Shown here: piece by piece, positions 29,601 to 38,843 of the stretch
Layout of the letters: each line of letters starts with the position of its first letter
How positions within the stretch are numbered: position 1 is the stretch's first letter
Assembly: GCA_013076295.1 (NCBI GenBank)
Contig: RQOL01000372.1
Span: 372,001 to 436,000, forward strand
Length of the DNA stretch: 64,000 nt
Reading direction: 5' to 3'
Source of the DNA: Sanderia malayensis
Taxonomy: Eukaryota; Cnidaria; Scyphozoa; Semaeostomeae; Pelagiidae
The notes under the pieces: model-generated
Databases searched by the model: none
Seen by the model: only the letters and a program-made list of their open reading frames with translations
What the model was told of the DNA's origin: nothing
Program-made: the position numbers and the translations under genes

Positions 29601-30500
29601 CATGCGCAAAATGTGGGAATAAATGTTAATTTTGATTAGTGTAAGTTGCGGAAATAAAAGGTAATTTTCATTGGTGTAAATTGTGGGAATGAGTGTTATC
29701 TTTTATTAGTGTAAATTGTGGGAATGAATGTTAATATGAATAAAAAAAAGTAACTAAAAGTGTACAAGAATTTGCTTTCGCTGAATTGACGTGGAATCAT
29801 GCGCAAATTCGTGGAAATTGTGAGAATTAATGTTAATATTACTGAGAAAAGTAATTAAAAATGTATAACCAATTGTTTTCGCTGAATTGACGTGGAACAA
29901 TGCGCAAATTGTAGCAATGAATGCTAATTTTGATTAGTTTAAGTTGCGGGGATAAAAGTTAATTTTTATTTGTGTAAATTGCGGGAATCAGTGTTATCTT
30001 TTATTAGTGTAAATTGTGGGAATGAATGTTAATATTACTGAAAAAAGTAACTAAAAGTGTATAACAATTTGTTTTCGCTGAATTGACGTGGAATCATGCG
30101 CAAATTGTGGGAACGAATCCTAATTTTGATCAGTGTAAGTTGCGGGACAAAAGTTAATTTTATTGGTGTAAATTGTAGGAGTGAAAGTTAGTTTTTATTA
30201 GTGTAAACTGTGGAAATGAGTGTTATCTTTTATTCGTGGAAATTGTGGGAATGAATATTAATATTACTGAAAAAAGTAACTAAAAGTGTATAACAATTTG
30301 TTTTCGCAGAATAGACGTGGAATCATGCGCAAATTGTGGAATGGATCTTAATTTGATTAGTGTAAGTTTCGGGAATAAAAGTTAATTTTTATTCGTGTTA
30401 ATTGTGGGAATGAGTGTTATCTTTTATTAGTGTAAATTGTGGGAATCAATTTTAATATTACTAAAAAAGTAACTAAAAGTGTATAAGAATTTGCTTTCGC
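14400..30500. repeat. 7.7-kb higher-order repeat, two full periods
   Basis: Marker variants repeat with a period of about 7.7 kb: CCTGAAATGACGTGGCA at 15349, 23068 and 30743 (offsets 7719, 7675) and at 18094 and 25792 (7698); CCTGAAATGACCTGG at 20437 and 28124 (7687); AATCTTAGGG at 15141, 22859 and 30536; ATTACTGAGAAAAG at 14438, 22160 and 29838. The order of dozens of monomers in between is preserved. The later copies are slightly shorter, mainly because of one-base homopolymer gaps. A third, partial period continues past 30500. Confidence 0.85.
21375..22350. repeat. ~490-bp tandem duplication, recurring in each higher-order unit
   Basis: A two-monomer cassette (AAAAGTGCACAACAATTTGC, then TAATATGAATAAAAAAAG, then ATTACTGAGAAAAGTAATTA) is present twice in tandem here, 490 bp apart (21670 and 22160). 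The same doubled cassette occurs at 29344/29838 and 32171/32665, each 494 bp apart. The duplication therefore predates the amplification of the larger units. Confidence 0.75.
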
Positions 30501-33500
30501 TGAATTGACGTGCGCAAATTGTAGGAATGAGTCCTAATCTTAGGGAATAAAAGGTAAAAAGAATAAAAGTCCCAATCTTAGGGAAAAAAAGTTATTTTTT
30601 TTGCTGTAAATTGTGGGAATGAGTGTTTCTTTTATTAGTGTAAATTGTGGGAATGAGTGTTATCTTTTATTCCTGGAAATTGTGGGAATGAATGTTAAAA
30701 TTACTGAAAAAAGTAACTAAAAGTGTATAACAATTTGTTTTCCCTGAAATGACGTGGCATCATGGGCAAAATGTCGGAATGAATCCTAATTTTGATTAAT
30801 GTAAGTTGCGGGAATAAAAGTTAATTTTTATTGGTGTAAATTGTGGGAATGAATGTTTATATAACTGAAACAAGTAACTAAAAATGTATAACAAATTGTT
30901 TCGCTGAATTGACGTGGAATCATGAGCAAATTGTGGGAATTAATGTTGATTTTGCTTAGTGTAAGTTTCGGGAATAAAAGTTAACTTTTATTGGTGTAAA
31001 TGTGGGAATGAGTGTTATCTTTTATTAGTGTAAATTGTGGTAATGAATGTTAATATTACTGAAAAAGTAACTAAAAGTGTATAACAATTTGTTTTCGCTG
31101 AATTGACGTGGAATCATCCGCCAATTGTGGGAATGAATCTTAATTTTGATTAATGTAAGTTGCGGGAAAAAAAGTTAATTTTTTTTGGTGTAAATTGTGG
31201 GAATGAGTGTTATGTTTATTAGTGTAAATTGTGGGAATGAGTGCTATCTTTTATTCGTGGAAATTGTGGGAATGAATGTTAATATTACTGAAAAATGTAA
31301 CTAAAAGTGTATAACAAATTGTTTTCGCAGAATTGACGTGAAATCATGCGCCAATTGTGGGAATGAATCTTAATTTTGATTTGTGTGAGTTGCGGGAATA
31401 AAAGTTAATTTTTTTGGTGTAAATTGTGGGAATGAGTGTTATCTTTTATAGTGTAAATTGTGGGAATCAATATTAATATTACTGAAAAAAGTAACTAAAA
31501 GTGTATAACAATTTGCTTTCGCTGAATTGACGTGGAACCATGCGCAAATTGTGGGAATGAATGTTAATTTCGATTAGTGTAAGTTGCGGGAGTAAATGTT
31601 AAATTTTTATTGGTGTAAATTGTGGGAATGAGTGTTATCTTTTATTAGTGTAAATTGTGGGAATGAATGTTAATATTACTGAAAAGAGTAACTAAAAGTG
31701 CATAACAATTTGTTTTCGCTGAATTGACGTGGAATCATGCGCAAATTGTGGCAATGAATCTTCATTTTGATTTGTGTAGGTTCGGGGAAGAAAAGTAAAT
31801 TTTTGTTTTGGTTTAAATTGTGGGAATGAGTGTTATCTTTTACTAGTGTAAATTGTAGGAATGAATGTTAATATTACTGAAAAAAAGTAACTAAAAGTGC
31901 ACAACAATTTGCTTTCGCTGAATTGACGTGGAATCATGCGCAAAATGTGGGAATAAATGTTAATTTTGATTAGTGTAAGTTGCGGAAATAAAAGGTAATT
32001 TTCATTGGTGTAAATTGTGGGAATGAGTGTTATCTTTTATTAGTGTAAATTGTGGGAATGAATGTTAATATGAATAAAAAAAGTAACTAAAAGTGTACAA
32101 GAATTTGCTTTCGCTGAATTGACGTGGAATCATGCGCAAATTCGTGGAAATTGTGAGAATTAATGTTAATATTACTGAGAAAAGTAATTAAAAATGTATA
32201 ACCAATTGTTTTCGCTGAATTGACGTGGAACAATGCGCAAATTGTAGCAATGAATGCTAATTTTGATTAGTTTAAGTTGCGGGGATAAAAGTTAATTTTT
32301 ATTTGTGTAAATTGCGGGAATCAGTGTTATCTTTTATTAGTGTAAATTGTGGGAATGAATGTTAATATTACTGAAAAAAAGTAACTAAAAGTGCACAACA
32401 ATTTGCTTTCGCTGAATTGACGTGGAATCATGCGCAAAATGTGGGAATAAATGTTAATTTTGATTAGTGTAAGTTGCGGAAATAAAAGGTAATTTTCATT
32501 GGTGTAAATTGTGGGAATGAGTGTTATCTTTTATCAGTGTAAATTGTGGGAATGAATGTTAATATGAATAAAAAAAGTAACTAAAAGTGTACAAGAATTT
32601 GCTTTCGCTGAATTGACGTGGAATCATGCGCAAATTCGTGGAAATTGTGAGAATTAATGTTAATATTACTGAGAAAAGTAATTAAAAATGTATAACCAAT
32701 TGTTTTCGCTGAATTGACGTGGAACAATGCGCAAATTGTAGCAATGAATGCTAATTTTGATTAGTTTAAGTTGCGGGGATAAAAGTTAATTTTTATTTGT
32801 GTAAATTGCGGGAATCAGTGTTATCTTTTATTAGTGTAAATTGTGGGAATGAATGTTAATATTACTGAAAAAAGTAACTAAAAGTGTATAACAATTTGTT
32901 TTCGCTGAATTGACGTGGAATCATGCGCAAATTGTGGGAACGAATCCTAATTTTGATCAGTGTAAGTTGCGGGGACAAAAGTTAATTTTTATTGGTGTAA
33001 ATTGTAGGAGTGAAAGTTAGTTTTTATTAGTGTAAACTGTGGAAATGAGTGTTATCTTTTATTCGTGGAAATTGTGGGAATGAATATTAATATTACTGAA
33101 AAAAGTAACTAAAAGTGTATAACAATTTGTTTTCGCAGAATAGACGTGGAATCATGCGCAAATTGTGGGAATGGATCTTAATTTTGATTAGTGTAAGTTT
33201 CGGGAATAAAAGTTAATTTTTATTCGTGTTAATTGTGGGAATGAGTGTTATCTTTTATTAGTGTAAATTGTGGGAATCAATTTTAATATTACTAAAAAAA
33301 GTAACTAAAAGTGTATAAGAATTTGCTTTCGCTGAATTGACGTGCGCAAATTGTAGGAATGAGTCCTAATCTTAGGGAATAAAAGGTAAAAAGAATAAAA
33401 GTCCCAATCTTAGGGAAAAAAAGTTATTTTTTTTGCTGTAAATTGTGGGAATGAGTGTTTTCTTTTATTAGTGTAAATTGTGGGAATGAGTGTTATCTTT

Positions 33501-34700
33501 TATTCCTGGAAATTGTGGGAATGAATGTTAAAATTACTGAAAAAAGTAACTAAAAGTGTATAACAATTTGTTTTCCCTGAAATGACGTGGCATCATGGGC
33601 AAAATGTCGGAATGAATCCTAATTTTGATTAATGTAAGTTGCGGGAATAAAAGTTAATTTTTATTGGTGTAAATTGTGGGAATGAATGTTTATATAACTG
33701 AAACAAGTAACTAAAAATGTATAACAAATTGTTTTCGCTGAATTGACGTGGAATCATGAGCAAATTGTGGGAATTAATGTTGATTTTGCTTAGTGTAAGT
33801 TTCGGGAATAAAAGTTAACTTTTATTGGTGTAAATTGTGGGAATGAGTGTTATCTTTTATTAGTGTAAATTGTGGTAATGAATGTTAATATTACTGAAAA
33901 AGTAACTAAAAGTGTATAACAATTTGTTTTCGCTGAATTGACGTGGAATCATCCGCCAATTGTGGGAATGAATCCTAATTTTGATTAATGTAAGTTGCGG
34001 GAAAAAAAGTTAATTTTTTTTGGTGTAAATTGTGGGAATGAGTGTTATGTTTTATTAGTGTAAATTGTGGGAATGAGTGCTATCTTTTATTCGTGGAAAT
34101 TGTGGGAATGAATGTTAATATTACTGAAAAATGTAACTAAAAGTGTATAACAAATTGTTTTCGCAGAATTGACGTGAAATCATGCGCCAATTGTGGGAAT
34201 GAATCTTAATTTTGATTTGTGTGAGTTGCGGGAATAAAAGTTAATTTTTTTGGTGTAAATTGTGGGAATGAGTGTTATCTTTTATTAGTGTAAATTGTGG
34301 GAATCAATATTAATATTACTGAAAAAAGTAACTAAAAGTGTATAACAATTTGCTTTCGCTGAATTGACGTGGAACCATGCGCAAATTGTGGGAATGAATG
34401 TTAATTTCGATTAGTGTAAGTTGCGGGAGTAAATGTTAAATTTTTATTGGTGTAAATTGTGGGAATGAGTGTTATCTTTTATTAGTGTAAATTGTGGGAA
34501 TGAATGTTAATATTACTGAAAAGAGTAACTAAAAGTGCATAAAAATTTGTTTTCGCTGAATTGACGTGGAATCATGCGCAAATTGTGGCAATGAATCTTC
34601 ATTTTGATTTGTGTAGGTTGGGGGAAGAAAAGTAAATTTTTGTTTTGGTTTAAATTGTGGGAATGAGTGTTATCTTTTATTAGTGTAAATTGTAGGAATG
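30000..34700. repeat. ~2.83-kb higher-order repeat next to the insertion
   Basis: Markers repeat at about 2.83 kb: CCTGAAATGACGTGGCA at 30743 and 33576 (2833), AATCTTAGGG at 30536 and 33368 (2832), and the doubled 494-bp cassette at 29344 and 32171 (2827). The left copy contains scattered one-base gaps (for example GTGTTTCTTTTATTAG at about 30623 against GTGTTTTCTTTTATTAG at about 33456), whereas the right copy is clean. Confidence 0.8.
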
Positions 34701-35778
34701 AATTTTAATATTACTGAAAAAAAGTAACTAAAAGTGCACAACAATTTGCTTTCGCTGAATTCACGTGGAACCATGCGCAAATTGTGGGAAGGAATGTTAA
34801 TTTTACTAAGAAAAGTAACTAGAATTGTAAAACAAATTGTTTTCGCTGAATTGACGTGGAATCATGCGCAAATTGTAGGAATGAGTCCTAATCTTGATCA
34901 GTGTAAGTTGCGGGAATAAAAATTAATTTTTATTGCTGTAAATTGTAGGAGTGAAAGTTAGTTTTTATTAGTGTAAACTGTGGAAATGAATGTTATCTTT
35001 TATTCGTGGAAATTGTGAGAATGAATATTAATATTACTGAAAAAAGTAACTAAAAGTGTAAAACAATTTGTTTTCGCTGAATAGACGTGGAATCATGCGC
35101 AAATTGTGGGAATGAATCTTAATTTTGATTAGTGTAAGTTTCGGGAATAAAAGTTAATTTTTATTCGTGTTAATTGTGGGAATGAGTGTTATCTTTTATT
35201 AGTGTAAATTATGGGAATCAATTTTAATATTACTAAAAAAAGTAACTAAAAGTGTATAAGAATTTGCTTTCGCTGAATTGACGTGGAACCCTGCGCAAAT
35301 TGTGGGAAGGAATGTTAATTTTACTAAGAAAAGTAACTAGAAGTGTAAAACAAATTGTTTTCGCTGAATTGACGTGGAATCATGCGCAAATTGTAGGAAT
35401 GAGTCCTAATCTTGATCAGTGTAAGTTGCGGGAATAAAAATTAATTTTTATTGCTGTAAATTGTAGGAGTGAAAGTTAGTTTTTATTAGTGTAAACTGTG
35501 GAAATGAATGTTATCTTTTCTTCGTGGAAATTGTGAGAATGAACATTAATATTACTGAAAAAAGTAACTAAAAGTGTAAAACAATTTGTTTTCGCTGAAT
35601 AGACGTGGAATCATGCGCAAATTGTGGGAATGAATCTTAATTTTGATTAGTGTAAGTTTCGGGAATAAAAGTTAATTTTTATTCGTGTTAATTGTGGGAA
35701 TGAGTGTTATCTTTAATTCCTGGAAATTGTGGGAATGAATGTTAATATCACTTTAATTATTCACTCCTACCGTAGAGA

Positions 35779-35802
35779 ATCGCAAGAACAAACCATTGCG
35801 AT
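35779..35802. promoter_or_regulatory. Terminal inverted repeat ATCGCAA/TTGCGAT near the B end
   Basis: ATCGCAA (35779-35785) and TTGCGAT (35796-35802) are perfect complements around a 10-base spacer, beginning 26 bp inside the element terminus. The B1 copy is at 36839-36862. It could be a recombinase-binding arm or a 3'-end RNA hairpin; neither can be shown from sequence alone. Confidence 0.5.
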
Positions 35803-35810
35803 ATGCTTTG

Positions 35811-35895
35811 AGTCATCATAATCATCATCATAATAGTCATCATAATCATAATTTACAACATAGTCATCTTCATCATCATCATAAATTACAACATA
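35811..35895. repeat. CAT-rich low-complexity tract in B2
   Basis: This is a degenerate run of CAT/ATAAT triplets (TCATCATAATCATCATCATA and similar), interrupted by two TTACAACATA elements. The identical tract in B1 is at about 36871-36955. It carries no reading frame of interest. Confidence 0.8.
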
Positions 35896-36017
35896 ATTGT
35901 TAGGTAATAATACGTAAATATATCAATGATGTTATACATAAATTAAAAACAGTTAATTACGATATTGTGGGCGGTGTAGGAAACGCATTTGCAAGGAACG
36001 AAGTGCGAGCGGAGGGG

Positions 36018-36060
36018 CAGGGACGCTGTCCCTGACTCGGAATTTACGGACGCTGTCCGT
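36018..36060. other. Two hairpins with a common GGAC-GCT-GTCC core (B2)
   Basis: 36018-36034 forms CAGGGAC/GTCCCTG around the loop GCT (7 bp). 36046-36060 forms ACGGAC/GTCCGT around the same loop (6 bp). The inner four pairs and loop are the same, while the outer pairs differ (CAG/CTG against AC/GT) yet remain complementary. The same pair is in B1 at 37078-37094 and 37106-37120. The function is unknown. Confidence 0.75.
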
Positions 36061-36083
36061 TTTGTTTTGACATATTTTGCGAT

Positions 36084-36196
36084 GGGGTACGCGAGGCCCC
36101 TGGCTTTTTATAAGGTACGCGAGGCCTTGCCATTAATTTGTACGGGGTACGCGAGGCCCCGATTCGAAACCATAACGAGGTACGCGAGGCCTCGTT
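36084..36196. other. Four tandem hairpins with invariant loop TACGCGAGG (B2)
   Basis: The loop TACGCGAGG starts at 36088, 36116, 36148 and 36181. It is flanked in turn by GGGG/CCCC (36084-36100), AAGG/CCTT (36112-36128), CGGGG/CCCCG (36143-36161) and AACGAGG/CCTCGTT (36174-36196). The two innermost pairs (GG/CC) and the loop never change, while the outer pairs change in step on both arms. That is compensatory variation, suggesting that a folded DNA or RNA hairpin is what is maintained. B1 carries the same array at 37144-37256. In an element transcript these would lie in the 3' region, read as loop CCTCGCGTA. Confidence 0.8.
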
Positions 36197-36284
36197 GAGC
36201 CTAATACTTTACTGATTTGTATCAGTATAGGTTATTGATGTGCTATTCCGAGTTTTTGTGATATGAAGTGTTTGCACTTTTGCC

Positions 36285-36404
36285 AGTTCCTGCAAAGTTT
36301 GGCGTCTCAGATGCATTGCGACTTTCAATTAATCAGGTGGTTCGTGAAAGGTAGCTCGTAGAACCTTGGATATGCCTCTATCGGTGGATAGGGAGGTGGG
36401 CGGG
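36285..36404 (-). other. 120-bp spacer between A2 and B2
   Basis: This single-copy spacer separates A2 from B2. Read on the minus strand, the gag frame leaving A2 stays open through it for about 34 codons (proline-rich start with PPPYPPIEAYP) to a TGA. I recognise no domain. It could be the remnant of a longer coding or regulatory stretch, or the normal gap between A2 and B2 in this family. Confidence 0.6.
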
Positions 36405-36812
36405 TAAATTTTTGTTTCCTTGATTTGCTTGGCAACTATGTATATGTTGCTTTGTTTGTAAATTGTTGCCCTTTGAGGGCTTTGCATTGTCTTATAAAGG
36501 GAGTATTTTGCGTGGTGATTCGCTTAATTTGATTGGCTTGTCGCTGGTTAGCCTGCTGTGTTGGGAGCTCTGATTGGTTTATTGTGCTTGTCACTTTCAT
36601 CAAGCTGAGATTAGATACAGGCAGCATCGCTATGCGTGATATTTTACGATTGGTGCCAGATTAAAATACCTTGCCTGTGTCAAGTAATCAACGCACCCTT
36701 GGTGTGGCCCTGTTAATTTTGGTTGTTGATTAGCATTAAAAAACAGTCACGCAATATGAAAAATCCGTGCCTAATTAACTAAAGTTAATAAATTTCATGT
36801 ATTAACTAACAT
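36405..36812 (-). repeat. Split direct repeat A2 (internal copy)
   Basis: This second copy of the 408-bp A repeat directly abuts B1, giving the internal junction ...AACTAACAT (ends 36812) followed by TTAATTATTCAC (starts 36813). The two outer ends of the element read TTAATTATTCAC (35753) and ...AACTAACAT (40054), so this junction is what end-to-end circularisation would produce. After A2 the gag frame runs on through the spacer without the gag sequence, ending at a TGA about 34 codons later. Confidence 0.93.
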
Positions 36813-37344
36813 TTAATTATTCACTCCTACCGTAGAGAATCGCAAGAACAAACCATTGCGATATGCTTTGAGTCATCATAATCATCATCATAATAGTCAT
36901 CATAATCATAATTTACAACATAGTCATCTTCATCATCATCATAAATTACAACATAATTGTTAGGTAATAATACGTAAATATATCAATGATGTTATACATA
37001 AATTAAAAACAGTTAATTACGATATTGTGGGCGGTGTAGGAAACGCATTTGCAAGGAACGAAGTGCGAGCGGAGGGGCAGGGACGCTGTCCCTGACTCGG
37101 AATTTACGGACGCTGTCCGTTTTGTTTTGACATATTTTGCGATGGGGTACGCGAGGCCCCTGGCTTTTTATAAGGTACGCGAGGCCTTGCCATTAATTTG
37201 TACGGGGTACGCGAGGCCCCGATTCGAAACCATAACGAGGTACGCGAGGCCTCGTTGAGCCTAATACTTTACTGATTTGTATCAGTATAGGTTATTGATG
37301 TGCTATTCCGAGTTTTTGTGATATGAAGTGTTTGCACTTTTGCC
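36813..37344 (-). repeat. Split direct repeat B1
   Basis: This 532-bp repeat matches 35753-36284 (offset 1060) with no difference that I can see; the match stops after TTTGCACTTTTGCC. On the minus strand it follows the recombinase remnant and precedes A2. It contains a CAT-rich low-complexity stretch (about 36870-36955), an inverted repeat near its A-proximal edge and a cluster of six hairpins (37078-37256). The 69-codon + strand frame inside it begins at a non-ATG codon and merely crosses the hairpins, so I do not treat it as a gene. Confidence 0.94.
37078..37256. other. Six-hairpin cluster, B1 copy
   Basis: This is the exact counterpart of the B2 cluster (offset 1060): GCT-loop hairpins at 37078-37094 and 37106-37120, and TACGCGAGG-loop hairpins at 37144-37160, 37172-37188, 37203-37221 and 37234-37256. 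Because it lies in B1, the cluster would also sit next to the A2/B1 junction that mimics the joined circle ends. Confidence 0.8.
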
Positions 37345-37741
37345 CACAAATTGCGTCCAGCGATTGCCCATAAAAACGAGTATAGAGAAATGCGTGAAAT
37401 TAGATGTGCAATTGTATCCAATTGTGCGGAGCAAATTATGGCCCATATCATTTGGTTATCGAGATCACGTGCAGTGTCCAGCTGAAGCAGCCCGGAAATG
37501 TGAAAGTGATCAAAGAATATATATTGTCGACAGAAATCTTGCAAGTTGCAAGTAAAAACGTGTTGTAAATGAAAGTCTCTCACTGCGGCCAGAAACATTG
37601 TTATTGTGTCATGTGAGACAGTCGGGGCCATGTGAGTAGCAAAATAACATAGAGTAATTCCGTCGGCGGACAAAATACCCTAAAATCCATGAGCTTTGAA
37701 CGCTTAGCAAAAGTAAGGAACTGCTTGACCCCCGTGCGGTG
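37345..37741 (-). pseudogene. Tyrosine recombinase, N-terminal part only
   Basis: Downstream of RT-RNase H the minus strand encodes HRTGVKQFLTFAKR (from 37741) in one frame and, after a one-base deficit near 37665, THMAPTVSHDTITMFLAAVR in another. This pattern (T-x-x-G-V-x-x-F, then S-x-x-T-I-x-x-x-L-A-A-V-R-x-x-H) matches the SAM-like core-binding domain at the N-terminus of retrotransposon tyrosine recombinases. After about 37565 I cannot recognise the catalytic domain or its Arg-His-Arg-Tyr residues before the B1 boundary at 37344. The catalytic part therefore seems deleted or too decayed to see. The intact protein would integrate circular element DNA without target duplication. Confidence 0.65.
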
Positions 37742-37795
37742 TGAGTCTTGTGTATTTTGGGCGAGTGAAAACTTGAAAATGGTGTAACAAAGGCG

Positions 37796-38799
37796 TCAAA
37801 GGTGCGAAATTTCCTCCGGGAGTTGTTGAGGCAGGGGGTCGGCCCATGGCGCCAATGGTCGGAAACAATCGACCTGGAAACGTGAGAGAGAATCAGCTAT
37901 TTCGTTGTTTGCTCCCGGGATGTGTTTAGCAAAAAATAGAAATTATATTGCATAGTGAGAAGCGTTAGGTGATGGACCAGAGCCATCACTTTGGGGAAGG
38001 GGGACGTTTTGAGGTAATGATATAAACAACAGACTTGTTATTGCATTAAAATAAATCCTTTTCGTAAACCAGCGTGGTGCACAAATAAGGCAGGCCATAA
38101 CAATAGCATACAACTCTAGCCACGCGATGGAAATGCCTGTTTCTTGAAGGCTGACCTTACAAATTTTGTCAAACGGGGAATCAGGATTTTTAGGTTCGAT
38201 AATCAAGAAATCGTCTAGGAAGTGTGTCACGTAGGAAATTACACACTTATGTTCCAGTATCCAGTGAATCGCGGTAGCATATTGATTGAAGAGAAAAGGA
38301 CCGCCGCGTAGGCCAATAAGCAAGAATTTTTCGAAATAGAAACCCCCGTTCCAGTTCATACCCAATAATTCCCAGTCGTTTGGATGGACTTGAATTAGAC
38401 GAAAGGCAGATTCGATGTCTGTTTTGGCCATAAATGAACCAAGCCCGAGACGTTGAGGCTCTGCAATTGCTTCATCGATTATTACATATTTTAAAGAATG
38501 CGAGTCCTTGTCAAGGAAAGAATTGATCGAATTCGGATAAGACAAATGAAAAATTGTGCGGAATTTTTCGGAACAGTTTGCCGGAACTACCCCCAGGGGG
38601 GAAACTTGCAGGTTTGGAAACGGCGGTTCTGAAAAAGGGGCCCACTGGGCGCTCTAAGGAGACCTCTTTGTTAAGATTTTCGGTAATTTTGTCCGGGTGA
38701 AGTGAAGCAGTGGGTGGATTCGGAGAACGCCTGGGTATTCTAGGGCTGTGGTCGCTAATTGAAACACCCTCCCGTAGTCCGGTACACAGGTCAGAAGCG
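37796..38799 (-). pseudogene. Reverse transcriptase-RNase H, internally deleted and frameshifted
   Basis: The RT N-terminal part reads GLREGVSIS and NKEVSLERPVGPF until an extra base in the A5 run 38632-38636. The next frame continues through PPFPNLQVSPLG, SLKYVIIDEAI, KTDIESAF (first catalytic Asp at 38419-38417), GMNWNGGFYF, GPFLFNQYATAIHWIL and SYVTHFLDDFLIIEP (catalytic Asp pair at 38215-38210), all typical of DIRS-order RTs. After about 38145 the RT thumb/connection and the first RNase H Asp are missing: the sequence jumps at about 38134 to IAWLELYAIV (RNase H Glu at 38116-38114). The rest is split among frames near 38040, 38000 and 37935. The usual CDN reads CNN, and the final KHIPGANNEIADSLSR is at about 37930-37880. 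The frame ends at TGA 37798-37796. It would copy the element RNA, but this copy cannot encode a working enzyme. Confidence 0.9.
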
Positions 38800-38843
38800 A
38801 AAAACAAAAAAACAAAAAAACAAAAAAAAAACAAAAAAAACAA
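38800..38843. repeat. A-rich low-complexity tract interrupting the coding region
   Basis: Forty-four bases consist of A-runs of four to ten separated by single Cs. On the minus strand this gives Phe/Leu-rich nonsense exactly between the gag-like ...ALDTHPD segment and the RT-proximal GLREGV segment. Related elements have ordinary coding sequence there. It looks like a microsatellite expansion or a small A-rich insertion that breaks the gag-RT reading frame. Confidence 0.8.

Larger units (their letters stand above)
1..35752. repeat. Nested AT-rich tandem satellite, left block
   Basis: The whole block is a continuous tandem satellite. Each monomer of about 195-235 bp contains one ~65-bp block (ACTGAAAAAAGTAACT, AAAAGTGTATAACAATTTG, TTTTCGCTGAATTGACGTGG, AATCATGCGC) followed by several diverged ~35-bp submonomers of the type ATTAGTGTAAATTGTGGGAA ending in GTTAATTTTT, GTTATCTTTT or GTTAATATT. 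The block CGCTGAATTGACG recurs at 111, 306 (ATTTACG variant), 503 and 701, so neighbouring monomers are about 195-198 bp; monomers with an extra submonomer are about 230 bp. Stop codons occur in every frame and no gene is visible. Variants are arranged in higher-order repeats, listed separately. The + strand is rich in T, A and G and very poor in C. Function is unknown; centromeric or pericentromeric heterochromatin is an inference from the size and structure only. Confidence 0.97.
35753..36284 (-). repeat. Split direct repeat B2 (3' end of the element)
   Basis: This is the second 532-bp B copy and forms the 3' terminus of the element on the minus strand. Its outer edge TTAATTATTCACTCC abuts satellite at 35752/35753. 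It carries the same CAT-rich tract (about 35811-35890), inverted repeat (35779-35802) and hairpin cluster (36018-36196) as B1. Identity between B1 and B2 despite heavy decay of the coding region suggests recent insertion, since both copies are normally regenerated at each replication cycle. Confidence 0.94.

Noticed and set aside
34734..34919. Plus-strand 61-codon ORF in the satellite
   Set aside because: It is ordinary monomer sequence that happens to lack a stop; the near-identical monomers at 35240-35420 do not keep it open in the same way, and no domain is visible.
35989..36198. Plus-strand 69-codon ORF in B2, repeated in B1 at 37049-37258
   Set aside because: It begins at TTG, runs antisense to the element, and its repeated YARP peptide is a by-product of the hairpin array. 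Identity of the two copies reflects the direct repeat, not coding constraint.
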